From Hofstenia miamia (taxonomy: Eukaryota; Xenacoelomorpha; Acoela): a stretch of DNA of 64,000 nucleotides. This document shows positions 1 through 12,100 of the stretch, in pieces. Location of the stretch: the NCBI GenBank assembly GCA_004352715.1, contig SCFE01000044.1:1134402-1198401 (forward strand). The letters are read 5' to 3'. Numbering within the stretch: the first letter of the stretch is position 1; each line of letters begins with the position of its first letter. The translations under genes were made by a program, and so were the position numbers. A model generated the notes under the pieces. The model was not told the DNA's origin. It did no database searches and was given only the letters and a program-made list of their open reading frames with translations.

Positions 1-521
1 TCTAAATTTTCATTGTTTCCGTCATACGTAACAAATACTATATATTGTCCCATATTAGCTACACGTTGTAATTGTCGATTTAATCTTTGGGAGAGAATTG
101 GAAACATTTCCGAAGTATAATCAACTACTGAGTGAACTGTAGAATTCATAACAATCTCCAACCTTCTTTTACAGGCGACAAATTTGTCAAGAATTCTCAA
201 ACAATTGTTTTAATACAATCTCTGAGATGCTCGCTTACACACTTCTGAAATTTGCTTATCCCATTTAAGATTATTTGATATAATAACACACAATATTTGA
301 ATTTCATTAACTGTTTCAAAGTTCCCCGAAAGTGGCACCTTTGTTTTCCTATTAGCATTTGTTTACATTTCCTGTGATTTAGATTAAGTCCATGTTGTTC
401 AGCAAATCAAGTAACTTTATCAAATTCAGATAACATTGGTTTTTCTTTGTTTATCGGTATGATAGCTTGAATATCATCGGCATACTTAACATATTTTGAC
501 TGAAACTAGGTAATAGACCTG

Positions 522-814
522 AAATATAAAACAGAATCGAAAATTTCTAATTTCTTTACAATTACCAAAATGCATTATACTTAATTGTGCAGTCGTGGCT
601 TAGTGGTAAAGCGCCTGTCTAGTAAACAAGAGATCAGTGGTTCGATCCCGCCAGGTGCCTACTATTTTATATATGGAATAATATATTCTAAGTAGCAAAA
701 ACAATTGTTTATCAAATAAATGGTGAATAACAATTCCATTGCATAATCTAGTAAAAGTTTCTGATATCGCTACAAAGTTCTTAATGATAATAAAATTATC
801 TTGAATTTATGAAT
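522..814. mobile_element. Short insertion inside LINE fragment A, flanked by 8-bp repeats
   Basis: This stretch separates RT motifs B and C of fragment A. It is bordered by identical octamers TAGACCTG at 514-521 and 815-822, which fits a target-site duplication. Inside is a tRNA-Thr-like sequence (589-660). It could be a tRNA-derived SINE, although the tRNA part begins 67 bases from the nearer end rather than at it. It could also be a hAT-sized duplication around a MITE. No terminal inverted repeat was seen. Confidence 0.4.
589..660 (+). tRNA. tRNA-Thr(AGT)-derived sequence, degenerate
   Basis: The A-box TGGCTTAGTGG and B-box GGTTCGATCCC are in place. The D stem (GCTT/AAGC) is intact. The anticodon loop reads CTAGTAA, giving anticodon AGT (Thr). 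Four of five anticodon-stem pairs and four of five T-stem pairs can form. The acceptor stem is poor: only about four of seven positions pair, two of them G-T. The core closely follows animal tRNA-Thr, so it derives from that gene. The damaged acceptor suggests a pseudogene or SINE head rather than a working tRNA. Confidence 0.6.
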
Positions 815-1377
815 TAGACCTGCTACTAATACTTCATGATATTTTTTCCAAAATGTCTGCTACATCTAATCATCGATTTATTCTGCGTTTATATCTTCTA
901 AATTGTTAAAAAACTGAAAATATTTTTTTCGAACAACAAACACGCACCTAATATTGATCTTTGTGGAACTCCATTATATATTGGTAAAGTATTACTTTTA
1001 GTAATTCCTAATTTTATATTAAAGGTCCTCGAACTTAAGTAGTCTTTCATCATGAGAACAAAACCCTTTGGAAAACCTGAGTCATTTAATTTTTCAGGTA
1101 GAATACTATGATTTACATTAACGGATGGCTTAGAAAAATCATAGGATTCAATAACAACACCCTCAACGTCAGAGGTATCCAGTAGATCGAAGAAAAATAA
1201 ATTAAGTTTTTTCGAGGTTTTCTTTTAAATGGTAAATTAAGAACCGTTGCTTTAGATTTTTTCCAAAGTAGTCAGCATGTTCAATACTTGTAGCGATATC
1301 ATTGTGCACACAGATATTTGCGAATCATTAGCATTAAATTCTATATGGGCTTTGAATTTTTAGAAAATTTTACTTTA

Positions 1378-1710
1378 TTGCGGAGAAGAAATCAATTTAG
1401 AATTGAGCTTTGAGGGACACCGAATTTGATTGGGAGGGGATCTGACACTGAGCCATCCATTTTAATAACTTGAGTAACATTTTCTAGATATGGACTAACC
1501 CATTGAAGTGGTTATTCATCAAATCCTATGTACTTAGATAGAACCGTCTTTAGCTTTTCATAATGAATCGTGTCAAGCGCTACTAATAAATGTAGAATAA
1601 ATATTACACAGCATGTTCTTTTGTCAAGACAAGTCAGAATATAATTACCAACATTGATAGGTGTAGTTTCATTCGAGTGGAAAGCACGGTATTCTGATTG
1701 ATGAATATAA
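1378..1710 (-). mobile_element. Non-LTR retrotransposon RT fragment B
   Basis: The - strand gives an RT finger/palm block: QSEYRAFHSNETTPINVG near 1650-1705, then ALDTIHYEKLKTVLSKYIGF near 1520-1590, and a GVPQSSIL motif B near 1410. The order matches CR1/Jockey-type RT, where a conserved GFR..HST block precedes the AFD..H motif A. The frame is broken and both ends are missing. A second copy of the same segment lies at 32370-32600, next to the other gypsy element. Confidence 0.75.
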
Positions 1711-1723
1711 TTTAAAATGGTTT

Positions 1724-1906
1724 TGTAATGAAGTAAATTAAACGATTAAGAAATGTATTGTTTAATAGTTATTAACTGTACAAAGCATTTATACCTTAAT
1801 TTTAAAGTACCCCTGTGACATTGTGCCAGTCTTGTGGTAACCCGTGGGAAGGTATTCATAGTAAACATTTAGGCATTCTTAGTAAACATCTTGATATCTC
1901 GGTACA
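1724..1906 (-). repeat. 3' LTR of gypsy copy 1 with adjacent polypurine tract
   Basis: The 183-bp LTR begins TGTAATGAAG and ends CTCGGTACA on the + strand, so it has TGT...ACA ends. The same sequence recurs at 23757-23939 and, shortened, at 32207-32369. Directly inside it at 1907-1917 the - strand reads AAAAAGGGAGA, a polypurine tract in the right place to prime plus-strand synthesis. Confidence 0.85.
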
Positions 1907-2022
1907 TCTCCCTTTTTAGCTGGTTGCTATGCTAGGTGGAATGGACATCCATAGTAGTCGGGAATACGTCGATTACATTTTGATCTCCTTAGAGGAGGAG
2001 TTACATCCTTTGACTGATGCTG

Positions 2023-2406
2023 CTACATCTGGTTATTACTAACTTCTGACGATTCTTCCTTAGCTTCATCATTTTTGTTTCTCTCTTCATCATCTGTTTC
2101 CATTGCAAATGAATAGTCTCGCGTTCTGCTTTCTCTTTTCCAGATTAAAGGAATTAAGTGTGGTCGGTTTCTTGGAATAATTCTGTTGCCCACTTTGATA
2201 ATATAAGATCGTGGCGATATCTCCTGTTTCACAACCTTGCCAATAGAATTGTTGAGTGACACAATCCTAACAATCGCTCCATTTTCTAAACCGCAAAGAT
2301 CCCTTAATTTCATATAGTATGTTTTATTTTGTTGAGCCTGATATTTCCTTTCCTCCCCCTTGAATGTTTTCCCTAATACTTTTGGTTTTAGTAGCTTTCC
2401 TTTCAT
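2023..2406 (-). pseudogene. Gypsy copy 1 integrase C-terminal domain
   Basis: A 127-residue open stretch. Its middle contains GKVVKQEISPRSYIIKVGNR followed by PRNRPHL, the typical tail of metazoan gypsy integrases (a small SH3-like domain ending in RRNRRHL-like basic residues). The last 35 residues are acidic. The frame is open, but it is disconnected from the integrase core to its right by stops. The counterpart in copy 2 is at 24171-24449. Confidence 0.75.
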
Positions 2407-2540
2407 TAATTAATTTGATTTTAATCGTCTGCTGGGGAGAATTGACTGAATACTTTGGGTGTATTGTTATAATCCAATAATGAAAGCTGGAAGTCATTCC
2501 CTTTTTAAATAGACTTTTAAACGTTTTTACTCCTTTCTCG

Positions 2541-3010
2541 GTGAGTCCGTTGGATTGGGGGAACCTTGGGCTGCTTTTGGTTACTTTAATTCAAGGCTCA
2601 TGTGCAAATTCCATAGAACCAAACGGATTGTTATCAGCAATGATCTCAGCAGGAATTCTGTGTACTGATATCAGGTCTTTGAATCTTTCCTGTATTGCAT
2701 ATGTACTCTTTCCATTAACTTTGCAGCACTGTAGATATCTGGAAAAATAGCCAACACATATCAAGAAGTTTTATTTGAGATTTCGGCAATATCCAAAGCA
2801 ATTTTTTGAAAGGAAATGTCTGGCCTTCTGTGTAATATTCAATGTTTCTCATTGATTGTTACGTTGGTGCATTTTGCAACGGTTGCAATTTGAAACAAAT
2901 TGTTCTATATCTTGGGAGATATTAGGCCAAAATAAAAATTGTCTTGCATATTCCTTTGTTTTGAGGATTCTCATATGTCCTCGATGTATCAATGAAAGAA
3001 CCTGTTTTCA
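2541..3010 (-). pseudogene. Gypsy copy 1 integrase zinc finger and core, decayed
   Basis: By alignment with copy 2 (24619-25038), this stretch holds the integrase HHCC zinc finger and D,D,E core on the - strand. It is broken by substitutions and small indels and has no long frame. Forward-strand ORFs here are antisense shadows. Confidence 0.65.
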
Positions 3011-3211
3011 CTATGACTTCGAAATATACACCTTTCCTTGTTTCATTATGTAGCCTTCCTTACAATAAATTTCATGCCTTATTTCATGCAGATGTTTTTG
3101 CTCTGCAGAATGAAGTAATCTTTTCTCGTGCGACTCAGAATTAATTAACTTTAGCATTTCTCTAGCGTCTTTGTCGTCTTCTGTTTGCCGTTTGATCTTC
3201 TCCAAATCCAA
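3011..3211 (-). pseudogene. Gypsy copy 1 RNase H-integrase connection
   Basis: This 66-residue stretch is almost identical to that at 25057-25299 in copy 2. It contains the charged linker (DLEKIKRQTEDDKDAREMLK) and the start of the integrase N-terminal region, EIRHEIYCKEGYIMKQGKVY. In gypsy elements this region joins RNase H to the zinc finger. Confidence 0.7.
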
Positions 3212-3254
3212 AATTTTGTCAGAAATTTACTGTATGAATTGCCACAGACAACTT

Positions 3255-3610
3255 TTATTCTATATCGCTGCTTTTGATCTTTGGTAAGCTCGATCTTGAA
3301 AGAGCATCAGGTAAAACCACTCTTCCCGGTTTATATAATACTATTTTTAGTGAAGGATATCTTTGGAGGATAACAAAAAGTTTTTGTACCCTTGGTGGGC
3401 ATGTATTGAGCGTCTTGTGTTGTAGAGATTCAGAGGGCTTATGATCCGTTTCAATTGGTATGCTTCGTCCATATGTAAACTGATGGAAGTGATCGCAGCG
3501 TAAGCGATTATCAATAATTCCTTCTCCAATCTGGACGTATGCAACAGGTTTACCTTCTTGCAACATGCAGGCTCTAAGTGCAAAATTGGATGCATCAGTC
3601 TGAAACGTTA
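3255..3610 (-). pseudogene. Gypsy copy 1 RNase H domain
   Basis: The - strand starts with QTDASNFALRA near 3570-3605, carrying the first catalytic aspartate. It continues through GKPVAYV, a frameshifted central part and IETDHKPSE (the catalytic TDH motif). It ends in RVVLPDALSRSS, matching the usual N.vADaLSR ending of gypsy RNase H. A frame change near 3480-3540 breaks it. The aspartate in the first motif is intact here but changed in copy 2. Confidence 0.75.
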
Positions 3611-3671
3611 CCGGTTTTTAGTTATCAAAATGTCTTAGAGTGGGTCTTGAAGAAAAACAGAAAACTATCTT

Positions 3672-4226
3672 TTATAGTGCTGAAGATTGCTGCTCCGTCC
3701 ACTCAAAGAGCATATCTTTTTTCAGTAGGCATCTCATTGGTGCAGTTATGTTGGCGTAATTTTGAATAAATTCCGATAAGTAGTTTACCATACCTAGTAT
3801 GCGTTGGAGTGACTTTTTATCATCTGGCGGCTTTAAGTATTTTATTACATTCACTTTCTCTGGATCGGGAAGAAACCCATTTTCTTTGACAACAAATCCC
3901 AAATATTTTATAGAGGTCCTCATTAGCTGTATTTTGCTTTTGTTAAATTTAATATTTCTTGCTCTTGCGCGGGTGAGTACAGCTTTTAAAGTTTTGAAAT
4001 GATTTTCTCGTGAATCTGTTGCAATGCATATGTCATCATGTAGGGCAATCACATTCTGAATATCACCAAAATTACAATCCACCATAGGTTGAGATTCATG
4101 AGCTGCGGATGCCAAACCAAATGGCAATCTTTTCCAGGCATATCTTCCACAGGGCGTGTTAAATGTACACAGAAGTGAATATCTTTTCGTTAATGGTATG
4201 TGCCAGTAATAATTGGATAGATCCAC
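3672..4226 (-). pseudogene. Gypsy copy 1 reverse transcriptase, partial
   Basis: A 184-residue open stretch. It shows motif A (MDLSNYYWHIPL), the LPFGLASA block, the catalytic pair in LHDDICIA, and the SKIQLMRTSIKYLGFVV and ILGMVNYLSEFI blocks of gypsy RT with connection. The usual YxDD is LHDD here, as also in copy 2. The N-terminal fingers are cut off by stops and the gap to the right. Confidence 0.85.
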
Positions 4227-4325
4227 TACCGTAAAAAACTTTCTCCTATTAAAGAATTATTTTAATCTTACAGGAGAAGGGGATAATGGTACTCACGTAT
4301 GATCTATCTGCTTAAGCATTTAACC

Positions 4326-5325
4326 NNNNNNNNNNNNNNNNNNNNNNNNNNNNNNNNNNNNNNNNNNNNNNNNNNNNNNNNNNNNNNNNNNNNNNNNNNN
4401 NNNNNNNNNNNNNNNNNNNNNNNNNNNNNNNNNNNNNNNNNNNNNNNNNNNNNNNNNNNNNNNNNNNNNNNNNNNNNNNNNNNNNNNNNNNNNNNNNNNN
4501 NNNNNNNNNNNNNNNNNNNNNNNNNNNNNNNNNNNNNNNNNNNNNNNNNNNNNNNNNNNNNNNNNNNNNNNNNNNNNNNNNNNNNNNNNNNNNNNNNNNN
4601 NNNNNNNNNNNNNNNNNNNNNNNNNNNNNNNNNNNNNNNNNNNNNNNNNNNNNNNNNNNNNNNNNNNNNNNNNNNNNNNNNNNNNNNNNNNNNNNNNNNN
4701 NNNNNNNNNNNNNNNNNNNNNNNNNNNNNNNNNNNNNNNNNNNNNNNNNNNNNNNNNNNNNNNNNNNNNNNNNNNNNNNNNNNNNNNNNNNNNNNNNNNN
4801 NNNNNNNNNNNNNNNNNNNNNNNNNNNNNNNNNNNNNNNNNNNNNNNNNNNNNNNNNNNNNNNNNNNNNNNNNNNNNNNNNNNNNNNNNNNNNNNNNNNN
4901 NNNNNNNNNNNNNNNNNNNNNNNNNNNNNNNNNNNNNNNNNNNNNNNNNNNNNNNNNNNNNNNNNNNNNNNNNNNNNNNNNNNNNNNNNNNNNNNNNNNN
5001 NNNNNNNNNNNNNNNNNNNNNNNNNNNNNNNNNNNNNNNNNNNNNNNNNNNNNNNNNNNNNNNNNNNNNNNNNNNNNNNNNNNNNNNNNNNNNNNNNNNN
5101 NNNNNNNNNNNNNNNNNNNNNNNNNNNNNNNNNNNNNNNNNNNNNNNNNNNNNNNNNNNNNNNNNNNNNNNNNNNNNNNNNNNNNNNNNNNNNNNNNNNN
5201 NNNNNNNNNNNNNNNNNNNNNNNNNNNNNNNNNNNNNNNNNNNNNNNNNNNNNNNNNNNNNNNNNNNNNNNNNNNNNNNNNNNNNNNNNNNNNNNNNNNN
5301 NNNNNNNNNNNNNNNNNNNNNNNNN
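4326..5325. other. Assembly gap of 1000 Ns
   Basis: The run is exactly 1000 Ns, so its length is probably a placeholder. It interrupts gypsy copy 1 inside the RT domain. Apparent ORFs spanning it are artefacts. An AT repeat begins on its right side. Confidence 0.95.
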
Positions 5326-8300
5326 ATATATATGTTGTTTGATATTTGCTGTTTCGACATTTTTATTTAAATATAATATTTCCACTGTGTAAATTAATTA
5401 TTATGCAGCTAAACTGTATTTTTGTTGCTAGGTCATTTTTGTTAGGAATAAGGATTAAGCTAAGCAATGTTTTTAAAAAATGTCTCTCTCTCTCCAAATC
5501 TAAACCTTCCTTATAGTTTTTAATCAAATAGCAGAATTTTCCTCATGGAAGTCAGAATAGTCGATATTTTTAAACAGTACCGGTTTTTTAGGCTTTGCGC
5601 CCAACAATGTTCCTTGAACTGGGTGCAATACTTTGAGACACATTAATTGAAATATTGAATGTTGTCAATCAACGATACTATAAGGAAAAGTTTAGATTGT
5701 CCAAAAATAATCGATGATTTCAATCGGAAAAAAACAGGAAAAATCTTTAATAAACTGACATTCTACGTAAATGAGCTATTTCCTCTTATTCCTAGTTCTT
5801 CATTTATTTTTATATGAACAAATGTACTTCAATTTGATTTTAGTCAAATAATTGAAGTTGGTTGGGGTGGCTTACAATAAAATTGCATTAGGCATAGACT
5901 TAATGCAGTTTTGCAACACTTATATAACTATCTAAATTTCACATTATAAAACACTTTGGGAGAAAAACATAGTTAATTCTGATACTTGAAAAAATTTTGT
6001 AAGCATAAAATTCATTTTATATTTGAACAGAATAAAATAATGGCTTCTCTTTCAATTATGTTTCAACATGCAGCTTTGTCGCAACAATATGGCATATTGT
6101 AGACGATGCGACTCAACGGAAATCGGACGGTTTATCTAAAAAAAAGAAATAGTTAAGATTTGTTGTTTCTGCAAGTAGTTTTGTAGCTTCTGATTGAATC
6201 TGAGGAAATCTGAAAGTTTCTTAAAAGAATGGAATTTTCATTGAAAACAATAAACGTTTTCTATAACACATTTGTAAAAATAACATAATAAATAACCATT
6301 TATTTTTGTTAATCAGTAGTTAATTCTTAACATATTGGTTACAAGGAAGGCTGCATATGCACAAGAAAAATAAGATAAAAATCCAAATATCATTTAAGGA
6401 AACTTGTTACGCCTAGGTTCAAAACAGTTCTATAAACATTAGACAATTAGTGGTAACGCCAGGTTCACTAATATTTTCAATTATTTCAGTTAGCATCTGT
6501 AAAATCAGAAGTCTTATAATATGATGTATTAATACAGGCTTTTAATTAAATCTTAGAATAACTTAAACAAGCATTTGTTAGTACAACTAATTAAATGACT
6601 TGGAGACAATGAAAAGTCATGTGGAGTAAAAAAAAACTTACTAAAGCAATCAAATTTTTCCCTATACGCCATCTTCAGTGCATATTGTGAATATTAACTA
6701 TTAAACATTCAAACATTTATGTACGTGTATTACTTAAGTATTCAACATTTCAATTAAAAAAATGAATTCAAAAGCAAAGAAATTCAAATCATCTATCTCT
6801 TGGATAATTTTCAAGCTTACGAACCTCATAGGACATTTTCAAAATGATTAATTTCCAAAATATAGCTAAAATCAGATTGTCTTTTAAATATTGTTCTGGC
6901 TTCATGCAAAATGAGCTAAAATTAATTCCTGAAAAACTAGATTATCTTAATTTATGTCACAATTTGTCTTTTTCCAGTGCATACTTTAACAAGCTATCGC
7001 TTAATTACAATCAAAAAAAAACAAATAGGCCAATAATATTAAAAATATGCTATTATATTATTGCATGTTTTTATAAAGCTGACGACATAATAATAAACTT
7101 AGAAATTTACAATAGTTAATAATTCCAATTGCAATGCACACTAAATATAAAGAATTGATCAATTTTAACATCTTCATATAAGGTGTTGTAAAAAATCCAA
7201 ATTTAAAACTACCTTTATCGGAAATTAGCTATTTAACAATACTCACACAACATCAAGGTTTTTGGAAATTTGAGTTCTCATAAAGAAACATGGATATTTG
7301 ATTTTTATAGTATCCTATAATCGTTTTTATGAATTATATATTTTAAGTAAATTTATACATTGCCAGTATTAAAAAATTCTTTCAAATTTTTTGCATTAAT
7401 TTTATGAACTACGTATTTGTTTGAATTAATGATTGAAATCCAATATAATTCTACTTTAACTTTGAATATTAATATGAGTTCTAGGAATATGATAAAATGT
7501 TAATAGTGATGACCATATTTATAATTTGTTTATAAGATCTGTTAACAGATTTGTTAAAAAACCATATGAATATACTTTAAAATCTGTTAATAGATCTGCT
7601 ATATTATTGCTATAATTAACCGATGTCGTGAGTTAGTGAAGTGCAAAGTATTTCATTCTATTTTACTATCGCCCACTAATGCTGAACAAATTTATTCAAA
7701 ATCAAATTTTTTTTTACAAAAACCGTCTCAGTTTGGAATGCGAATCATACGGGAATTATAAAATAAATTTTTTGCCTCTTTTTTGTTATTCATCAAAGTT
7801 GGTTAAATATATATATTCTAGTTTCTCTTCAATGAATCTGTTAAACTTACTAATATGGTCAAGACAGAATATGAGGCTAATCACTTTTAGAAAAATATGT
7901 TAAAGCTTACTATATTGTGTAACTTTAGTTGTGAGCATTGAGCTTGTTAACCTTATTCCTACTAGTGTTACCTAAAAGTCGCAAACTATTTTGATAACAT
8001 TTTTTGAACTAGGACTTTTGAACTAGAAATTCCTAATAGAATTAGAGATAGAGCTTTCTTTTAGGATCACCTATATATTTTTGAAACAAACTAAAATAGT
8101 CAATGCATTATCAATGCAATACATGAAAATGATTCTGGAAAACAATGGAATGAGGATTAGAAATTTCAAGCGCACAGACTTGAAAGCAAATTGTTTTAAT
8201 CTGCTCTAAAATTAACCTGTCATTTTGAATTTCAAATCCGATTTGATTTTGGATTTTCAATTTTTGTAACCTTTACCATTCAGCTTTTTTTATGTATGTC

Positions 8301-9197
8301 ACTTTGCTAATTAATATAGAATACAATGTGATTAGCAGCTCTGTAGATCATATGAATCTCCTAACAATTTTTCTGTAACTTATCAAAAATATTCAATTAT
8401 GAAATTCATTTTCTCCATCATCAAATCATGAGAAATTAAATGAACTACTTATTTTCAAAATTTAGTTCAAAATCAACGTCTAACACAAAAATTTTTTTGA
8501 CAAAATTAGTATTGTACAAGTTCTCGCTTTCACAGCATTGAGCTAGTTGCAAATGACATGCATTTTTCGACATTTGGCATCAAACTTGATAATTATTATT
8601 ATTATGTGGCACAAATAATTTTCTAGTTACTGCATAAATGGGCTATTTGTTTTTCAAAAAGATCAAAGCGTATCAATTCAACTTTAAAAACGATATGCAG
8701 TTACCTTTATAATTTTTGAAAATTCACTAATGCATAACTGAAGACTTAACATACATTTGCTGTGAAATATGACATATTTTATAACTTCAACAGATATCAA
8801 ATTTATATTTCAACTCTCAAAAGGACGTTCCTTCTTGTTTGAGAGAAATTAAAAATGTTGACTGGCATGCTTCACGAATAGAGAATTTGCATGAGCTCAT
8901 AACGCAGTTTTTAAATATTTATTAAAATTAACATTGGTTTAACCAACATTTTGAATTAAAATATTGCCCTTGAATGAACAGTATAAAAGCACTATGTTTA
9001 TTATTTCAAGAACTTCTGATTTGAATAACTAAAATCAATAATGATATCTAAGACTCACATTAATGTGAAAAGAATGACCAGTTTTCACGATTTAGCACTC
9101 TTCCAATTTATTTTTACAGGTAGAAAATAATACTAGATTTACATATATATTTGGTCACTTTCCGATTTTTGTTGCCAAATTTATGCGATTGATACTC
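5326..9197. other. AT-rich non-coding region
   Basis: No coding stretch, tRNA, long repeat or recognisable transposon domain was found on either strand. The few short ORFs, for example 6844-7119, are made of low-complexity AT-rich codons and show no protein motif. Confidence 0.6.
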
Positions 9198-9422
9198 GTT
9201 AGAAGATACGAACTTCCTGGACAATTAATGTTAATTTATTTTATAATGATATTTTATAATTGCATAATGCAGAACGCTACAGGTTTATTGAAAGTTTCTN
9301 NNNNNNNNNNNNNNNNNNNNGTTAGAAGATACGAACTTCCTGGACAATTAATGTTAATTTATTTTATAATGATATTTTATAATTGCATAATGCAGAACGC
9401 TACAGGTTTATTGAAAGTTTCT
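9198..9422. repeat. Exact 102-bp duplication on both sides of a 21-N gap
   Basis: Bases 9198-9299 and 9321-9422 are identical, with Ns only at 9300-9320. Two perfect copies abutting a short gap are best explained as contig ends that overlap but were not merged. A real tandem duplication is less likely. Confidence 0.85.
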
Positions 9423-10971
9423 TCGCCCGTAGCTCAGATATTAAAATAACAAATTCTAACTACAACAATTTCTGTATTGCAGGATTGTGTTGCGATCGTC
9501 TTTTTATATTTTTTTCAACATTATTTGATATACTTAACGATGATGTTAAAAAATTTCACAAAATTAAATAGTCTTACAAGAAGTGAAATGCCGTGGGGCA
9601 CAAAAATTATATCTCTAGAAATAAACTGATTCATGTATATTTTTGCAATTTATATTTTGTGTTATATTACTAACAAAACATGGCTACATCGACATTTCCT
9701 TAAACATTGGTTATTATAAGATAAATTCTGCTATTGATGTTAGTGTCTTCTACTCATGGGAGTCGCGAGTATTATCAATCAAATGGAAAGGAGTACTTAT
9801 GCTGAAAAAAATACACACATGGAATTAAAGTTTAAGGAAATATTTACCGAAAGGCGTTTCAAAAAAAATCTTAGAATTTTATAATGTCTATCATTGCTAT
9901 ATTTTTGAAATGTGAAAAATTGTTACACTTTTTCTTATAAATTAAGTGGCATCAATTTCAGCAAATATTTTTACAAATAGATATCTACAGGTACTCGAAA
10001 TTGAATTCGAAACAATAAATTGAACTCAAAAGTAGGCCTGCTCAAAGCTAACTCGAATTTACAACAGAATGGGATTTGGCAAGTGCTAATACTAGAAGTA
10101 GTAAATAGAGTTACCTTAATACAGATTTACAAATTGATTAAGCGTTTACCAAAACAAATATCAAAATAATATTCATTAGTAATGTACTGAAGTGTACGAC
10201 TATCTGATCTGCATAAGCAGCAAAGGCAAAGAAGATAATGAGAAAACCTAATTGGTGGTCTAGATCAAGCTAAATAATCACAATCAAATCTTTTCCAAGG
10301 AACTGAGACCAAGTACAACGAATTAATAATCAATAGCACAATTTTCAGCTCATTATAAAATCAGCTGGTAACTTTTTACCATTGCAGGTAATGAATGCAT
10401 AACAAATTAAAATCGGTGTTTTGTGTGATGAATATTTCAATATTGGCAAATGGATTGGGTGAAGACATTCTAAACTTTAGCGCTTGTTTCCTAATCCTGA
10501 TGCAGACAACAACTTTCGGCTTTGCACTTCTGACAGAAAAATCTGGCAATTATGCTTTGTGTTGAGTTGATAAGTTACACGTTTTTCACATCGCTATGAA
10601 ATATCACATCACATCTTCGTCCGAGATTAGATGTACTGTTTAAATAAAATACTGAGTGCCTTCAGACATTTTCAGATGTTCTTTGTCTCTGGATATTTCT
10701 CGGACTGAAGCTGTTTCGACGTCACCATGAATATTTTATGCAATTCATAGGAATTGGAAACGAAAAATTTCTCTAAATATTTTTGTTCCTTCATCGCATG
10801 AGTACAAAGAATTTTATTCGAAATTTGATGGCACATAACATAGTTGATTTCTACAATATCTTTTATTCAATGAGGGCAATCTTGCATTCACTTTTTCTAA
10901 GAACTGTGAATGTGTAGTTTAATAAGTATGTGAATTGACTTCAAGACCATTACAATTTTACATTCTTTGGA
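9423..10971. other. Non-coding region, nothing recognised
   Basis: AT-rich sequence without a supported gene. Short frames at 9383-9571 and 9643-9828 have no motif and look fortuitous. Confidence 0.55.
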
Positions 10972-10972
10972 A

Positions 10973-11016
<44 letters not shown>
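10972..11016. repeat. (CT)n microsatellite
   Basis: About 45 bases of CT dinucleotides with one interruption (CTCC) near the left end. Confidence 0.95.
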
Positions 11017-11019
<3 letters not shown>

Positions 11020-11639
11020 ACAATTTGTGAAAAAATCTATATTAAGCTTAAGACTCCAGGAATTTGAATTTAATCTATATGCAAAAAATCATAGCATACA
11101 AAAACTAAAAATAATTTCACAATATAGATGTTTTGTGTCCTCAAACTAAATTAATATTAATACAATTTTCATGAAATTATAGCATTAGGGTTTTTCAAGC
11201 ATGGAATTCGAATTATTATAACAAGCTCTGATTAAGCTGATTTCTTTTGAGGTAACAAAGTTACTTCAAACTTAAGCAATTGATGCTTTTGTTGAATCTT
11301 GGTAAACAAAGTTTGGATGATTCCCAAATTGTGCAGACAAAAAGTACTTAAAAAATGTGGAAAACTAACAAAATAATTATAAATAAATAATAATTGTTTT
11401 ATTAAATATTTTATTAATAGATGAAAAAAATCGACTGGGAAACAATTTCTCAAATTTTTATGCAGATGTTTTTCGCCTTTGGTGGATTTTTTCGAAGTCT
11501 TTCTAACACTTATGGCTGACGTTCTGGAATAATTCTAGAAAGAAGATGATTATCATTATTAATAATATCTTTATATAAAGATTTGTCACTAAATTTGATA
11601 ACATTATGAATTGAAGTATATTCTGTAATCACTTTAATC

Positions 11640-11882
11640 CTAACAGCTTTTCTTTGAAAACAATCTATTTTTTTGTTTTAGAGCATTTGAACAGCTTCCC
11701 CATTGAGTGCAGCAATACCGTAGTTTACTCATTATAAGAGAATCATGCAATAAAGAGAGCTCTTTATTTGAATATCCATATGCCTTAAGTCTACGAAGCA
11801 AGTAGAGATCAGTATTAACACGATTTAATAGTTTTTCAACATGATCATTAAAACAGAGCTTTTCATCAAATCTGACTCGCAA
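11640..11882 (-). pseudogene. LINE RT thumb and C-terminal region
   Basis: An 80-residue stretch. It has the pattern VRFDEKLCFNDHVEKL....LYLLRRLK followed by LSLLHDSLIMSKLRYCCTQWG, which is the usual post-RT block of non-LTR elements (FD..L.F..H, then Y..LI.S.L.Y....W). Further left, 11480-11600 reads KFSDKSLYKDI and ends near RLRKNPPKAK, a typical LINE C-terminus. Confidence 0.75.
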
Positions 11883-12100
11883 GATGCAACTAGAAAAAAC
11901 TGTTGAAAAACGTTGGACACATAGGAATTACCTTCAATGGAATAATCATTAAGTCAATCAACATTAAGTCTGAAATTATGCTCATGGCACCAGGTCTGCA
12001 TATATTCCATCAATTCTTTTGTAGGATCAAAATCAGACTTAATACCTATAATGATATTGTTATCAGCTGCAGACTTAACCATGATTGTGTTAGGTATTGA

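Larger units (their letters stand above)
1..1370 (-). mobile_element. Non-LTR retrotransposon RT fragment A, decayed and interrupted
   Basis: On the - strand the DNA reads through reverse transcriptase palm motifs in the right order. A motif A-like stretch YDFSKPSVNVNHSIL lies near 1090-1150. Motif B-like GVPQRSILGACLL lies near 950-990. Motif C is KYADDIQAIIP near 460-500, followed by thumb-like sequence down to position 1. Motifs B and C are normally about 100 bases apart, but here about 450 bases separate them because of an insert (522-814). Stops and frameshifts break every frame, so this is a pseudogene of a CR1/Jockey-type LINE. The fragment runs off the left edge of the window. The clade is uncertain, but assignment to LINE RT is firm. 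Confidence 0.75.
1724..4325 (-). mobile_element. Ty3/gypsy LTR retrotransposon, copy 1 (cut by gap)
   Basis: The element is on the - strand, so its 3' LTR is at the left (1724-1906). Going right it shows a polypurine tract, integrase C-terminal domain, decayed integrase core, RNase H and reverse transcriptase. The 1-kb N-run at 4326 then cuts it off. After the gap the sequence is unrelated, so the missing protease, gag and 5' LTR are either in the gap or lost. Gene order RT-RNaseH-IN is that of Ty3/gypsy (Metaviridae-like). It is closely similar to copy 2 (23757-32369) throughout. Several frameshifts and stops make it inactive. Confidence 0.9.

Noticed and set aside
4230-4320. A GTGAGT...TAG stretch conserved in both gypsy copies (also about 26300-26390) looked like a small intron inside the RT.
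   Set aside because: Part of the supposed intron reads as degenerate RT sequence (PLSPSPVRLK before KFFTVVDLS), so it is better explained as a shared deletion and frameshift.
4299-5385. Long frames across N-runs (also at 16592-17066, 19877-20218, 21300-21818, 32729-33947).
   Set aside because: They consist almost entirely of Ns or of AT repeats translated as IYIYIY; no coding evidence exists.
6844-7119. A 91-codon forward frame in AT-rich DNA.
   Set aside because: Composition is dominated by Asn, Ile, Lys, Leu and Tyr as expected from AT-rich random sequence, with no motif or splice context.
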